Positions 24,421 through 36,221 of a stretch of 64,000 bases of DNA are shown here, one piece after another; within the stretch, counting starts at the first letter, position 1, and every line of letters starts with the position of its first letter. The stretch is from Stichopus chloronotus. Lineage: Eukaryota; Echinodermata; Holothuroidea; Aspidochirotida; Stichopodidae. Where the stretch lies: contig CM037840.1 of NCBI GenBank assembly GCA_021234535.1, forward strand, positions 22,415,559 to 22,479,558, given 5' to 3'. Both the position numbers and the translations under genes were made by a program. The notes below the pieces were generated by a model. It had not been told where the DNA came from. It saw nothing but the letters and a program-made list of their open reading frames with translations, and did no database searches.

Positions 24421-25881
24421 AAAATCATTTGAATTTATTTTATCTCCTGTATCTTTTTCTCAATCTATAGGTCTACAGTATGTCTACAGCCCTGTAGTAG
24501 TTACTCTACCAATGTGATTACGGGCAAAATCTGATCACAGACTTTCAATAGCTAGAAGAGATAATTACCATCACAAGTTTGAATCCCGTCTATGTTTGTC
24601 CTGATTTAACCAGGGATGTTTACTTTCAAACAAATTATTATTCATCAATAAAAATTCTTCTTGCAGATTAGGTTTTTTTTTGCATACAAAGATGTTTGCA
24701 TTTGTACTTTGTTCTGTTTACCTTCTTTTGACTTTTTCACAGGTTTGAAAGAACTTAGCCAAGTATTGATTGGAATAGGTAATAGTATGAGGTGAACACA
24801 TTTCTTGGCAGGTTAACTGCAAGTAGGGGGTCTACAGTAGGGCAGATACCCAAGGACAGCTCGCAGCATGAACCTGCTTGTCAAAAGTTTTGAAAAATAA
24901 CATTTCTGTGGTCTAGTCTAAAAGTGTCGAAGGAACATGTCTAGAATGGTGTATAACTGTGATGAAACATAATCGGAGGGAACTTACCCACATATGTCTT
25001 TCGATGTAATATGCCTTTTGATGTAATATGCCTTGTAGTTTTGGTGTAATTATCTCTTCTTTCTTACATCTTTAACATCTACATGCATTGTCTTTCATAT
25101 TCATTGTACCTTTTTTTGTTAAGTTCTAGTTTAAGTTTGAGTAAGAAAAAAAAAAAATGAAGAAAATTTTGTATAGATTGATTTCACCTTCCACAGCATG
25201 GAAACAGTGATGCAAAGTTAATTTCATGTATTTTTTGGATAGATATGCAGGTACTTTTATCTTTTGTATTAGAAAAATATACTTCAACAGACCAAGAAAA
25301 ATATACTTCAACCGACCATTTAACTTTTGACCCAGATTGCCTTTAGGAGATGAACTAGCCTTCGTCTCCTAAGAGAAGCATGACCAAACATTCATCTGTG
25401 ACCTTTTCCATTTTGTCAGCCATTTTGCTGTACTGCATTGTATGTTGTAGAGCGCACGTTCGAATTCAATGCCCGTTTCTATTCTTTGCTTTTTCTTTGC
25501 CGAGCTGTGCCGGTCTGCATGTTTAATGTACAGTACTTACAGTATGTGTCTGGCACTTGCTCGCATATGTCGATTGGATTATCAACTCGTGTGTGAAATG
25601 TTGAGTCTGCAGTTTTCCTCCTTGTGAGAAAAGATCCCCCAGTGGACAGTCATGTGGGTGAAAATGGATGGTAATCCTATCTAGGTGTCAGAGCAGGTCT
25701 GACATTAACCCAAGCTCACTGTCAGTAGTGTGGACTCCGAAGCAGTTTGCACTGAGGGTATTTCTCTGCTTCGTCCTAATGGGCAAGAATTAATCATTTT
25801 GTCCTTTGTACTTGTAGATTGCTTGAAAATGAGGTAGTTTCTCCCTTCTTAGGCACTTGGTTGCCGCATGTACCAGCCATG
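24421..25881. other. Intronic sequence with two small local duplications
   Basis: The phrase gatgtaatatgcct is repeated at about 25003-25016 and 25020-25033. The phrase agaaaaatatacttcaac is repeated at about 25270-25312 with a 26-bp period. A B-box-like agtttgaatcccgtc sits near 24576, without a clear A box. No gene seen. Confidence 0.55.
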
Positions 25882-25985
25882 GGCTGGCAATTACAGAAGG
25901 ACGGTGACTGGATAAACATACACACAATTGCCAGATACTAGATAATAGTATGGTAATGCATAGCTAAGGTGAGGTATGTCACTAC
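25882..25985 (+). mobile_element. Dispersed repeat shared with 54.5 kb
   Basis: ggctggcaattacagaag, the central aattgccagat.ctaga and the end ggtaat.c..agct..ggtgag match 54479-54640. The longer 54-kb copy ends accaaaccaggtag, as family B copies do, so this may be a family B relative. Confidence 0.65.
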
Positions 25986-26385
25986 CAAAGAACTAGATAA
26001 TTTCTGTGGTCACTGCTTTACTGCATTTCCCAAACCAAGATCTTTAGGGAGTTCCTATGGATAAAGAAGTGAAATGTTAGCGTTAGGTTGTCTGTACCCA
26101 TAAGCACATGGTACACATTAGTCAACTGTTTTGTGGTCTGTTTTGGCACCATGTCTGGTGCTTCATAGAACTGGTTAGTTTTGAGTTGGAAGTGGGTTTA
26201 AGGAAGTCTTAGGTAGGGAAGGCAACTTTGCTTTTTATGCTTTAGGTTTTGCAAATTGGATTTGTAAAATGCAATATTATGCAGTTTTTGACCTTTTATT
26301 TCTTAGAAAAGCACAGTATTATACTGTACTTTCATTGGAGTTTGACAATTTCAATCAGGGCGGTACCAGTGACAACAGTTGTTTG

Positions 26386-26781
26386 CTACAGTAGGTCCAG
26401 TGTTTGAGATGCCTTTAATTTCTGAAGGATAATTATATCTTGTCACAAGTTTGTCCTCTAAACAATCAAATTTACATCATTCCAAACTTACCTGTCTCCA
26501 TCTAACTATAAATGCACGTGACCCCTCTACTGTGCTAGCATCACTACTGGTAACCTTTGACCCCGCCTTTACCTTCACCCTAACTCGCAATGGTCTAGCT
26601 CCTCCTTCCCTAACTACCACCCAAAGTGCTAGTTGGCTTCTCTACTGCTCTCAGAATTTTGTGAAACACCTTATACAGAAGACAAAACAATTTTTCGATA
26701 CAGTAGTCCCAGTGTTTTAGTTACCTTTAATTTCTAAAGGATAATTATATCTTGTCACAAGTTTGTCCTCTATACAATCAA
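26386..26781 (+). mobile_element. Family B-like insert between 84-bp direct repeats
   Basis: The two repeats, 26386-26469 and 26698-26781, share ggataattatatcttgtcac and aagtttgtcctct and differ at roughly a dozen positions. The 228 bp between them (26470-26697) contain cttacctgtctccatcta, atgcacgtgacccc and tactggtaacctttgac, which place them in family B. The 89-codon frame inside (26451-26720) is a by-product. Confidence 0.75.
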
Positions 26782-26834
26782 TTCAGTTGGTCAATTTAAA
26801 AAAAAAAAAATCAGACTTGTCACATTGTTCCAGC

Positions 26835-26998
26835 CAGAGCAAAAGACAAATGAGAGCTAGCTGCTTAGACTTACAGTAGCTGTTTCAGAATCAAGTCTGA
26901 GGATACTTTGAGCAAAGTCAAACTAAATGCATTAGTGAAACAAGGGGTTAGTTTATAGTCACTTGTGAATGTATACCCACACCAGTGAGTTGTGGGGA
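26835..26998 (+). mobile_element. Family A element, 3' part
   Basis: It reads gcaaaagacaaatgagagct, then tcaaactaaatgcattagtg, and ends with the fixed terminus acccacaccagtgagttgtg followed by ggga. The 5' end is missing. Confidence 0.85.
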
Positions 26999-28299
26999 AT
27001 TCAGACTTTTATGTATGGTATTTGAACCAGTCTAATTCAAAGGGTACTGTTAACCCTTTTTTTAGAGAGAGAATTCAAAGTTTGCACATTTCTCTCATTT
27101 GTTTCCTTTACAGAGTTAGACAAAAGTCCGCAAATTTGGGCAAGTTACCGTCACCATCATTTGCTGCATCACATTAATGTCATTTTCAGTTTGAAATAAA
27201 ATTTCCAAATTTTGCTGAACGATGGGAAAATTGTGCTTACTGTATGTTACATTGGACAATACAAATTAATATTGATACAAATTTCTCCCTCTTGTGATGT
27301 TTGCATACATCAGCATTTTCAAAGAGTACTTGACCCTTGTTGCTGTGAGTAATGCTGGCTAGAAAAATAGTCGTGAGAAGGTTGTCATAACATTTCCCTA
27401 TGTGCAGTTGTAATATTTTGATAGCATGGCACTGTTCGCGTGCATGCGCTGCAGTGTATTCTTACTATGGTTGTGAAGGCTATTTGTCTCATGAGGCAGA
27501 AATTAAATACCCTTGCGGGTGGTTTCACTTGCTCTTCCGATTGATCGAGGTGTTCGTGTGGGCCATCACCAATGAAAACAGAAGCACCCTTTTTTCTCAA
27601 GCGGGGCGGATTAAAATTTTTCGAATCCTCAAAATTTTTTTTTATGGAGATTTAAGACATTTTGAAGGGCAAATACTACAGAGATTCAGCAGGTTGGTTT
27701 ATAGGCTGGAAGGGTGAAATTATAAGGAAATAGGCTTATCTGTACAGGTCAATTGAATGCATGAGGCAAACTGTGTAGGCAAGTAAATAATTATTAAAAG
27801 TCACCTGTGTTTTGCCTTTGAGAGGAAAAGCAAACCATGTTCATTAAATTATGGCACCCCCCATCCTGGCAGTAACTGATACTTTGTTCCCTTCATACTT
27901 GCCTGCCATTCACTGCACTTATTGATTTATTTTGATGGAAGTACTGTACCCTTTATGTTACTCATTGGTGTGTTGCTACTGTACATACCAATGTACTTTG
28001 TGGTGATCATTAGTACAGAATGCATTGGGTTGTCGAATTGGTGCACTTCTGTTCAGAAACAATATTTGGGAAGGGGGGTGGTTGGGAGTGAAGAAAGCAG
28101 GTAGGATGATTCATGAAACTCTGCAGTTGTTATCAAACATGGTCGACCTAACAATTTTGCAAAACATAACCATGGTAACCAACCATATAAACCTACATTT
28201 CTGTAGACAAAATGTCTAAGCATGCACTGATTTTATTCCAGGCGTAGTGATTCATTAATGATGGAAGTTACTCCTTATGTAATATGCTCAACACAATGT
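26999..28299. other. Intronic sequence, nothing recognised
   Basis: The open frames 27385-27600 (minus) and 27400-27717 (plus) overlap each other on opposite strands and resemble no family I know. Confidence 0.5.
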
Positions 28300-28437
28300 G
28301 AGCAAGCCTAGGGTTGGAGGGCGCAGTGTCAGAATAGATTTTGATTGCACTTTGAGCTAGGTCAAACTTCATGCATTAGTGAAGTAAGGGATAAGTATAC
28401 TTACCTGTGAATACCCACACCATTGAGTTATGAGGAG
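28300..28437 (+). mobile_element. Family A element, 3' part
   Basis: Contains ggttggagggcgcagtgtca, tcaaacttcatgcattagtg, aagggataagtata and a decayed terminus ending gagttatgagga. Closest to the copy at 63132-63315. Confidence 0.8.
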
Positions 28438-28655
28438 TTAGTCCTTATACAGTACAGTATGAATCTAGTCCCATGTAGATGAGCTTATGTCGCTCTGAAG
28501 TTACCGCCATATGAATTTGCATCCATATGACCAATGTACCCTTCTCCACCATGCAGAATTTGACACCGCCCAAAATCCGATGTAAATCTAGTCTAATATA
28601 GATAACTCTTAAGATACCAAAAGGACATTGCGTGTGTCAAAAGAGGTATAGTCTT

Positions 28656-28947
28656 CAGTGGCATAGGCAGGATTTTGTGATAGTGGGGGGAGGGAGAGGG
28701 GCACAGATTGACCATCACCACCATCCTGGGAGAAGGGTCAAAGGGAGAAGATTCTGCACTACTGAGAAAATTTAAATAGTATGGCAAAACATGAATACTT
28801 GAGAAGGGTACACCTACATGACCCATACGTCTTGCTGTCTTTCTTCTGTTTTTTTCTTCTGCTTTGCTTTTGCTCATTTTTTTTTTTTTACGGTGAGAAT
28901 AGAGGTAGCAGTTGTCTATTTTGTCCCCCTCTCTGGATCCACCCCTG
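28656..28947. mobile_element. Possible MITE with CAGTGG/CAGGGG ends
   Basis: The left edge is CAGTGGCATAGGCAGG followed by gattttgtg and a G-rich run. The right edge read in reverse is CAGGGGTGGATCCAGAG followed by ggggg. Such CAG(T/G)GGC...GGGGG ends are common in animal hAT-like miniature elements. I find no convincing 8-bp target duplication (atagtctt against gtcatatt), so this is tentative. Confidence 0.35.
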
Positions 28948-30238
28948 GTCATATTTGCAGTGTCTTCTCTGAAAGGGAGTGTTAGTTGAATGGTACAATA
29001 CTTTAAGAACAGGAGCCTGGGATGTTTGAAACTGCATGGCTGGCCTAGCTGCATGGAGGCCAGGGTAGCAAATGCATTACAGCGTCAGAGCAAGAAGTAA
29101 ATAGTTGTAGATGTGTCAAAGCCAGCTCGAATGGTTAGTAGATAACTGAACCAGTTAAACTTCTTTTCTCCTCACTTATCTGTCTTCCTTGTCTTGCTGT
29201 TTTACGTCTAGTTATTGCACATTATAATAGAGTGACAGGAAACCTTAAACTATGCCAATTCTAGTGGTGTGGTATTTTGTTATAATACTGTATAGGTTTT
29301 GAACCCAGTTTCTAACAGAATAGCAGGCAACTTCCTCAGAAGTACTCATGCAGAATGTGCAGACAATCCTAGACTAAAATCTCCTCAAATAATAAAATGA
29401 AAGTATCTTCAGTATCTTTGAAAGTTCATGAACTGTGATTGGCTCCCACAAGTTGCAAACTATTGATCTTTGGCCCAGATATTTAAAACCTTTGGGAGAA
29501 GGGCGCTGCAGGATCAATCAACCTGAATTGGTCTCAGCTTGGAGCGCCATCGGGGCATAAAATCATCACACAGTGAGAGAGAACCGGAAGGCAGTAAACA
29601 GTAAAGCAGTTTGAAGGCTAGGAAAAAAATTCTTAATCTTGTATTCACAAGGATAGTATCTTAAGGATTCACAAGAAATGGCATATTTGCAGGAACTTTT
29701 TATTTCAAAGTGGCATACATCAGGCCAGGAAACAAGGTATAAGGTAACATACAGTACAGTAGGTTTAGATGCTCTGCTTGTCCAAGTAGGACAAATTTTT
29801 GGTTTCCACGGTAACCGTAACTTAAAATGCAATCATGATTTATGTCGGTTTGTGCATACTGTACCTGTGCATGTTTCTGACACCTTTGCTCGTAATTCAT
29901 GCGAAATCTCAATAATGATAGCTTGGGCTGATCTCCTCTGTGGTATGTTGATGAACCATACTCTCTCAAAAACATTTTTTTTCCTTTTGATAAAGGTCAA
30001 AAGTCATTTAAACCCAGCAGAGATCAAACTTCATTCCTTGTAACCAGGATGACATTGGACCAATAGAGCCACACAGTTGAAAAGAAAGTATGTTATCAAT
30101 CCATTGAATATACTGTATAGAGGAACCTTTTTTCCTCAGTTTTACATTATCATCTCATATAATTGCATCATGTATGCACTGGTAACTGCAGTAATGCTTA
30201 TAAGAACTCCTAGACATTACTACTGTGAAAACTAACAA
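28948..30238. other. Intronic sequence with a possible tRNA-like SINE fragment
   Basis: On the minus strand at about 30071-30003, tggctctattgg resembles a Pol III A box, and gaagtttgatctctgc, about 35 bp later, resembles a B box. Without a second copy this is weak. The rest is unremarkable. Confidence 0.3.
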
Positions 30239-30440
30239 GTCACATTGTAGACATGTACTTACAGTACCCCTTGCTCACACTTAGTGCATTATTGGACCCC
30301 GCTCAGTGTGCCCAAAAAGAATTCTGGACTTGGCCCTCTTCACCCTGGCTCACCCGTGTTTGTCTTTTACTCATGTCTTTCCTATGTGTTCTGTTTTTCA
30401 CCCTTCGTAGGCAAAACTGCTCGCTGCAGTGTGTCTCACA
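30239..30440 (+). mobile_element. Family A element, diverged 5' part
   Basis: It begins tcacattgtagacatgtact and continues with accccttgctcacact and tagtgcattattgga, then decays. The two open frames starting at 30253 and 30284 derive from it. Confidence 0.65.
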
Positions 30441-30894
30441 CAGTTCCCTATTTATCTTGGCAATGATCTGTTTTTTGACCATTATTTTGTGGATCCTAAA
30501 TTGAGGTGGGACATCCCCTTTCCACGGTTGTGAAAGTTATCAAATAAGGAAAGGAAGTGATGAAACAAACACCATAATAAAGGATAAAACAATGAAAATA
30601 AAAGTGTACATGTGTGCTTGTCTCAGACAGTTATTGAATCCCAACTGTTATTTGTACTGTCTACATTTTGAATTGTCATTTCACAGATATGTGCATGTTG
30701 CCTATCTTCACAGTGGTCATTCAAGCATGTCAGTCATTGTGCACAGTACCTTTCAAATTGCACTGCCGGAGCATCAAAGGGCAACACCGACTTCATAAAA
30801 CAGTACAACAAAAACTTCTGAAGTTCTGAACCATCCAATATGCACATGCCGATTCTCCATCACTCACTGGTGTGAAAATGTACTTGCTTCTCTT

Positions 30895-31300
30895 ACTACC
30901 CAACAACGCATTATTTATTTTACTTCTCTTTTACCTGTCCCAGCATAACAAATGCACTCCCATCTACCATGCCAAGAGTACTGGTAGCCCAATGAACACC
31001 ACCTTAGGTGTAAGTCGGTGTATTACCGCACTAGAACACCTTGTCTTTCCAGAATCTTCAAACTGACAACTTGTCTCTGCATTTTTCCCATAAACATGAA
31101 TATATTAGACATCAATAGAAATTAACTTAAACGCAGATATTAACATCACTCTTCACTTACCCTGGCCAACAACAACTTCACACCCTTCTGTGATGCTAAG
31201 AATGCACTGAGGACATACTGGATGGGAGCACTGTTGTTGTCTTGAGACAGGTTAGTGAGGTCATTTGTTAACAAACAAACCAGTTAAGTGTTTGGATATT
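30895..31300. mobile_element. Family B foldback pair
   Basis: The left arm (about 30910-31010) reads ttacctgtcccagcataaca, tgcactcccatctacc and agagtactggta. The right arm (about 31190-31290) carries the complement: gatgggagcactgttgttg, tcttgagacaggttagtg and aaccagttaag. The arms are inverted around about 180 bp of spacer. Confidence 0.7.
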
Positions 31301-32687
31301 AAGTGCCAAAAAATATCCCCAATTAGCAGAATTTTACACAGTGATCATGCAAATTACAGTAGGTGTTTAGTCGGGTGCTCGTTTCGTGAAGCAACATTTG
31401 AATACGTTCTTCTCTCAGTCAAACTGTTTGTGGGCTGTTTTGTCACTCCTCCTTTTTGTCCTGGCTCCCATGGAAGTCAGTGAACAGCATTTGTGATTGA
31501 ATGACCACACATGGGAAGTTTTGACTTGGACAGTTGCTTTGAGAGTAAGCTTTGAATGTGACATACACACTTTCAGTACTTTCTGTATGTCAAACTGTTG
31601 GCAGTTTTGTCATTCCTTTCTTATGATAGGTCTTTCTGAGGTCCATACTTATTGAGCCATTTTGGAAAAGAGTGCATGGAAAGAGCGGTCTTTCTTACAA
31701 CCATTTAAAGTACCTTTTACTTCTTTGTCCCTTATATCCCACATATTGACCCGTCTGTGTGCACTGTACTTCGGCAACCTACAGTACCTCTCCCTCTGTA
31801 TTAACCTGTACGGTGTCAGACTGAGCCAGACCAACCAATACTCCCTCCCATTGAAATCACTGAAGGTTTTTTTCCCCTTGATTGACCACATGTGTGAAGT
31901 TTTGTGCTGAGCTTTGATCTGAAAGTAACGCAGGGCCTTACCTAGAGTACTTGTGAGACATCTGGCCACTCCGGGTTTTATCGGACAACTCAAACGAATT
32001 GTGCATCTGGGCTTGCCATCCCTACTGTAAAGCTGGGAAAGTCTCTAAGAACTGATTCACAGGCTGCGGTCAGGTTGTCTCCCTTATTTCCAGAGGGTAA
32101 ACTAACTTTCTGTGTGGAATCTTCCTGGTTGGATTTTCGATGCACTCGGAAGACCCCTGCTGCTAAATCATGTCTTGGTAACCTGTATGGTTTTAGGTTT
32201 ACTTAGGGTTTAGCTTCCTACTGGGTTGATGCTTTTGGTCGTCTGGCATCTGTTTGAGCAATAGCTGCATGGTTTGACTCACTGAAAAGATTTGTGAAAT
32301 GAAAAAAAAACAAAAAACAACAACAACAAAAAGGTAGGAAAGAAAAAGGAAGGATGGTGACGGAATGCGCAATTGCCAGTTGCTGGATCAACTGTCAACC
32401 GCATAATGCATATGCTTTAGTGAGATTGGTACGTAGATTAGTACTGGCAATACTGGCGCTGGTCATGGTTGTACTTGTGATTAAAAAGATGTCTCACTGA
32501 CCTGTCACCCCACTATGAGTGCACTAGGTAAGTAGTAATGCCTACCTAACTAACAGTGACTGGTTTAACTTTTTAACTTTGCATGTACTGTCTCTAATGG
32601 AGCAGCCAAGGTCCATTTTAGCCCAGCATCCCCCTCTCATTCTACCACCCAAAGGCAATGCAGTAGTTGCATATATATGAGAACACC
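31301..32687. other. Intronic sequence, nothing recognised
   Basis: Opposed open frames at 31662-31910 (plus) and 31649-31993 (minus) overlap; neither is convincing. A short caacaacaacaa run lies near 32318-32330. Confidence 0.5.
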
Positions 32688-32794
32688 TATGTGTGCTTTG
32701 TGGTGGTTATGTGTGCTTTGTGGTGGTTATGTGTGCTTTGTGGTGGTTATGTGTGCTTTGTGGTGGTTATGTGTGCTTTGTGGTGGTTATGTGT
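32688..32794 (+). repeat. 20-bp minisatellite, five perfect copies
   Basis: The unit tatgtgtgctttgtggtggt occurs five times without a mismatch (32688-32787), followed by a 7-bp partial copy. Such perfection implies recent expansion, so the site is probably length-polymorphic. Confidence 0.97.
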
Positions 32795-35060
32795 CAGAGA
32801 TTACTGATTTCTTGTTTGCCTCTTAGCTTTTGCCAGTATTTTTGATATTTCTGTGTTTTTGTGCAGTATCAAAAAAGATGTCTTAAAACCCGCCACACGG
32901 TACACATAAAGCAAGGTACGTTGTGGATGGTGATATGCAAGCAATACCAACATGTTGACCTTGGTATCAGTTTTTGTAGATTCTGTGAGTTTGTAGGTTT
33001 GTCTTTCCTGCTTTACCCTGGTCTGTTGTATTTGATGCTTATTGGCATTTTAAAAATGAGAATTATAGCTGTCACAAGTACCAGAGTTTTATGCCATCAC
33101 AGTAATTTTTCCTTTTTCAACAAACTACCCGTGCAATTCATCCCGAACTGTGTGGTGAAGGATGGTAGCCATGGATTAAGTTGAATGCTCACTCTTTTCT
33201 TACCAGTTGTCATTCTTCCCAGGAGTAAATCAGCTTTAATTTTTCAATTCAGAACCCTCAAATGCGGTGATATGAAAGATTTAGCAAGCTATTGCCATGC
33301 ATTCTGTAGTATATTTGTGATGGGACCACATTTGTGGAAAATACAATAAGTGAACCTGTTATCAGTGCAGTGTCAAATAGTTTGTCATGTATTAGTTCCT
33401 CTAAAGGTCCGAGCTCATTTGTTCGTGTTATGTGCAGATCAGAAGAAAGTGCCAAAGATGACTCTGTAACTATGGATTATAGAGCTGCCCTCCTTTGGAA
33501 GTGTCAGCATTCCAACCAGCCCAATTACTTCCTTTGCATTTCCTTTTTTTTGAAGAGCTCATTGACAGTATGGGCACAATATTGCAGTATGTTGTACATA
33601 ATGTTTTATAATAGGTAGATTAGACCCATCATTTTGCTATAATGTAATGTTCACTCCCAAAAATGTTAGTAAATATTGTCAGCACCATATGGTTAAAGGT
33701 CTAGTGTACTGTCCATCCTTGACAGTTGTACTTTCATGGTGAACCGGTTGTGTAACGGAAACCGACAATACTGTCACTGATTCTATTCTGTTTGATTGCT
33801 GCATTGCATGGAAGTACCGAAAAAAGCGGTAGTATGGTAAGAATCAAAGATAATTGTGAAACATTGAAACATCTGCAGTGAAACATTTGCGGAAGTATTA
33901 GTTAAAATCGAAGGGAAATGAAATTTGTATCTTTAGACTAGCACTTTAGTGCCCTTGGGACCTCTTAGGCATGCAAATATGGGGCCTAAGTACTTATGAA
34001 AAGTGTGTGGGGAGAAAACGGTTGTCATCGACATACAATTATTGGCATGCAGTCATACCGGTTGTCCTTTGTATTAATACGGTGAAAGTAAAAATAGTCT
34101 TCTTCATCTGAGGGAGCCACTTGTCTGACATTGAGCTCTCTAATATAGAGAGGAACATTACCCTTACCAGCTGGGGATCAAAGTGTACACCCTACATAGC
34201 AGATATCAAAATTTCAGAATCAAAGGCACATAGAACCAGGGGAGGTTACCATAGGATACATTTTTACTTTGGTCAAAGTTAATGCTTAAGTAGAATTTTA
34301 TCACTGAAGTTTTTGAGATATGGCTTTTGCCACAGTCAAATATGTGGGGAACCATTCATCCCCCTGGTGTTACTGTAGGCCTTATTGTGCACATGTATCA
34401 GCTTAAGCAGCAGCTGAATACTGTCCCTTGGACATACAGACACACTCTGCAACCGTAGAAATACTGTACATCATGCGTCTATTGTATTTGTCTGTGTGTG
34501 TTCACACGTTTTGCAGGATTTCTGTTTTCACCCGAGGACAGAAGTTTCTGCAATTGCATTATAGGTACCCTTGAATTGATCAGAGTACCCACAATAAGTA
34601 TAACTTTAAATCCCAATGAAGTATCACAGTACATGTAAGGATTTAGCGTGAACATGTATACCCCATTGTCTCTAATCCTGTGAAGATTTGGATTTGACTG
34701 TCCAGACTGTTTCGTTGCCTATGAGCAAAACTCTTCAAACTTCACTGTAGTATTACCCACTGTGGGAACATTTTTTCCAAGCTTAGCAGGATGTTTTTTT
34801 TCTGTGGTTGACCATAGGAAATGAGTTTGTTTCATGAGGTATAATAGTCTTGTAAAGAAGATGTCCTGGGTTTTACAGTTCTGGCAAATCCAGCATGTTC
34901 AAAGTCAAATTTTGAAAGGTTTAAGACGGCTCTAGGATTTAAGGATTTATTGTTATGAAGTTTTACATTTCGAAATGCACTTTGTAGACCGTGATAATCT
35001 TACCCCTCACTTACACTAATTGTTTATATTCAGACACTCTTCCTTTGTTCTGAGCATGGG
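32795..35060. other. Intronic sequence, nothing recognised
   Basis: The frame 33334-33618 overlaps an antisense frame at 33258-33455. No repeat link or family similarity was found. Confidence 0.5.
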
Positions 35061-35591
35061 ATTCGCATCGTAGACAACTAACTAGACACATACACTATGC
35101 TTACCCCTTGCTTGTGCAGTACATATGCATTATTAGACGAGCTCAATAAACTTCAAATATTTTTTTCTCGCACGGTGCCCTCTATACTCCAGCTCTTCCG
35201 CATTAGACTTTCGCTCTTTCGTGAAGCACGTTTGTTTTCATATTGGACTTCGTTCTCCTTTTGTGCTGTGCATTGGTTCTGCAACAGGTGGATGATATAA
35301 ACTGACTTCCACCCTGTGCAAGGAACGGTCTGAGGAACAAACTTTTAGCGCTCTGCGCTACAGTACAATGAATCATTCCACGTTTAAGTTTCGGTCGAAG
35401 AGCCTGAGCAACGTGTTAAGAAAAGTCTCCCGAATTTTTCCTCCCACAGTGGAAGTTTGGTGCTCGATCAGCTCAGTGAGGTTGATTCAGAGCATATACT
35501 GTAGGGGATGGTGCTTAAACTTTATTTGTGATGTGGGTTTGCACAAAGTTGAGCAAGGGATAAGTATACCCACACCAATAAGTTGTGGGGA
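35061..35591 (+). mobile_element. Family A element, long full-length variant
   Basis: It begins attcgcatcgtagac and continues with cttaccccttgcttg. The interior includes ggtgccctctatactccagc and agactttcgctctttcgtg. It ends gcaagggataagtata, cacaccaataagttgtgggg, a. Both fixed ends are present, about 530 bp apart. The interior subtype matches 48165-48365 rather than the main subtype. Confidence 0.8.
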
Positions 35592-35822
35592 ATCCATCAC
35601 TCATCTATAATGTGTTTAGGTAATTTGCTCTGTTGCTTGTCCCTGTATTCGAGATACTGCCTTGTCATTTAAGTTGAATGTGACTACAGTATATTAAGTC
35701 TCTGATTTAAATCCAAAATACAGTCATGAATAGTTTTTTGTGCTGATTAATGTATTGTACTCCAAGAGTTGACTGTATGCACTGAATGCCCAGCTTGGAG
35801 AAGACAAACCTTCCCAGAAGGT
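35592..35822. other. Intronic spacer
   Basis: Short unique stretch between a family A element and a family E copy; no signal seen. Confidence 0.5.
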
Positions 35823-36000
35823 GTTGGTATGTACGGCTGCTTAGCATAGGCCTACAAACCTAAACATCTGCGAACGCTTAGAGATTTGTCTCATCTGTAG
35901 GATCCAAGGTCTCTGTGTTTATGAGTCTTTCTGAACATCTGATGATTGGCTGAAAGGAGCATGAATAATCATAGCCTAAGTGAAAGAAGTATCGAGTGCC
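35823..36000 (+). repeat. Dispersed repeat family E, copy 1
   Basis: Shares gttggtatg, atttgtctcat, gatccaaggtctct, tttatga and gtgattggct-like blocks, in order, with 45310-45480. No coding capacity or terminal structure is evident from two copies. Confidence 0.7.
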
Positions 36001-36063
36001 ACTGAGTGGAATTGATTGATTGGCATAAATATTTATAGCTTATAGTCTGTATTCACATTCAGT

Positions 36064-36221
36064 TGGAACTCAAAAACCCTGAGTACTCTTGTGTTTTCTA
36101 TTTTCATTCATTTTCTAGCCATATTTATTCTTACTAAATTTGTTCTCGCTCTTTCGAGTAATTTGTGTAGTCAGTTAAAGTGTAGTCACTGGTGAATACC
36201 CACACCAGTGAGTTGTGGGGA
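36064..36221 (+). mobile_element. Family A element, interior plus 3' end
   Basis: The interior block aaaaccctgagtactcttgt (elsewhere gaaaaccttgagtattcttg) is followed by tctcgctctttcgag and the fixed terminus gtgaatacccacaccagtga, gttgtgggga. Confidence 0.8.

Noticed and set aside
28593..29054. 153-codon minus-strand frame
   Set aside because: Driven by a possible MITE with G/C-rich ends and a Lys/Arg low-complexity run; the translation has no domain features.
35937..35960. Hammerhead-like words ctgatga...tgaaa
   Set aside because: No room for stem II between the two words and no stems I or III; not a ribozyme.
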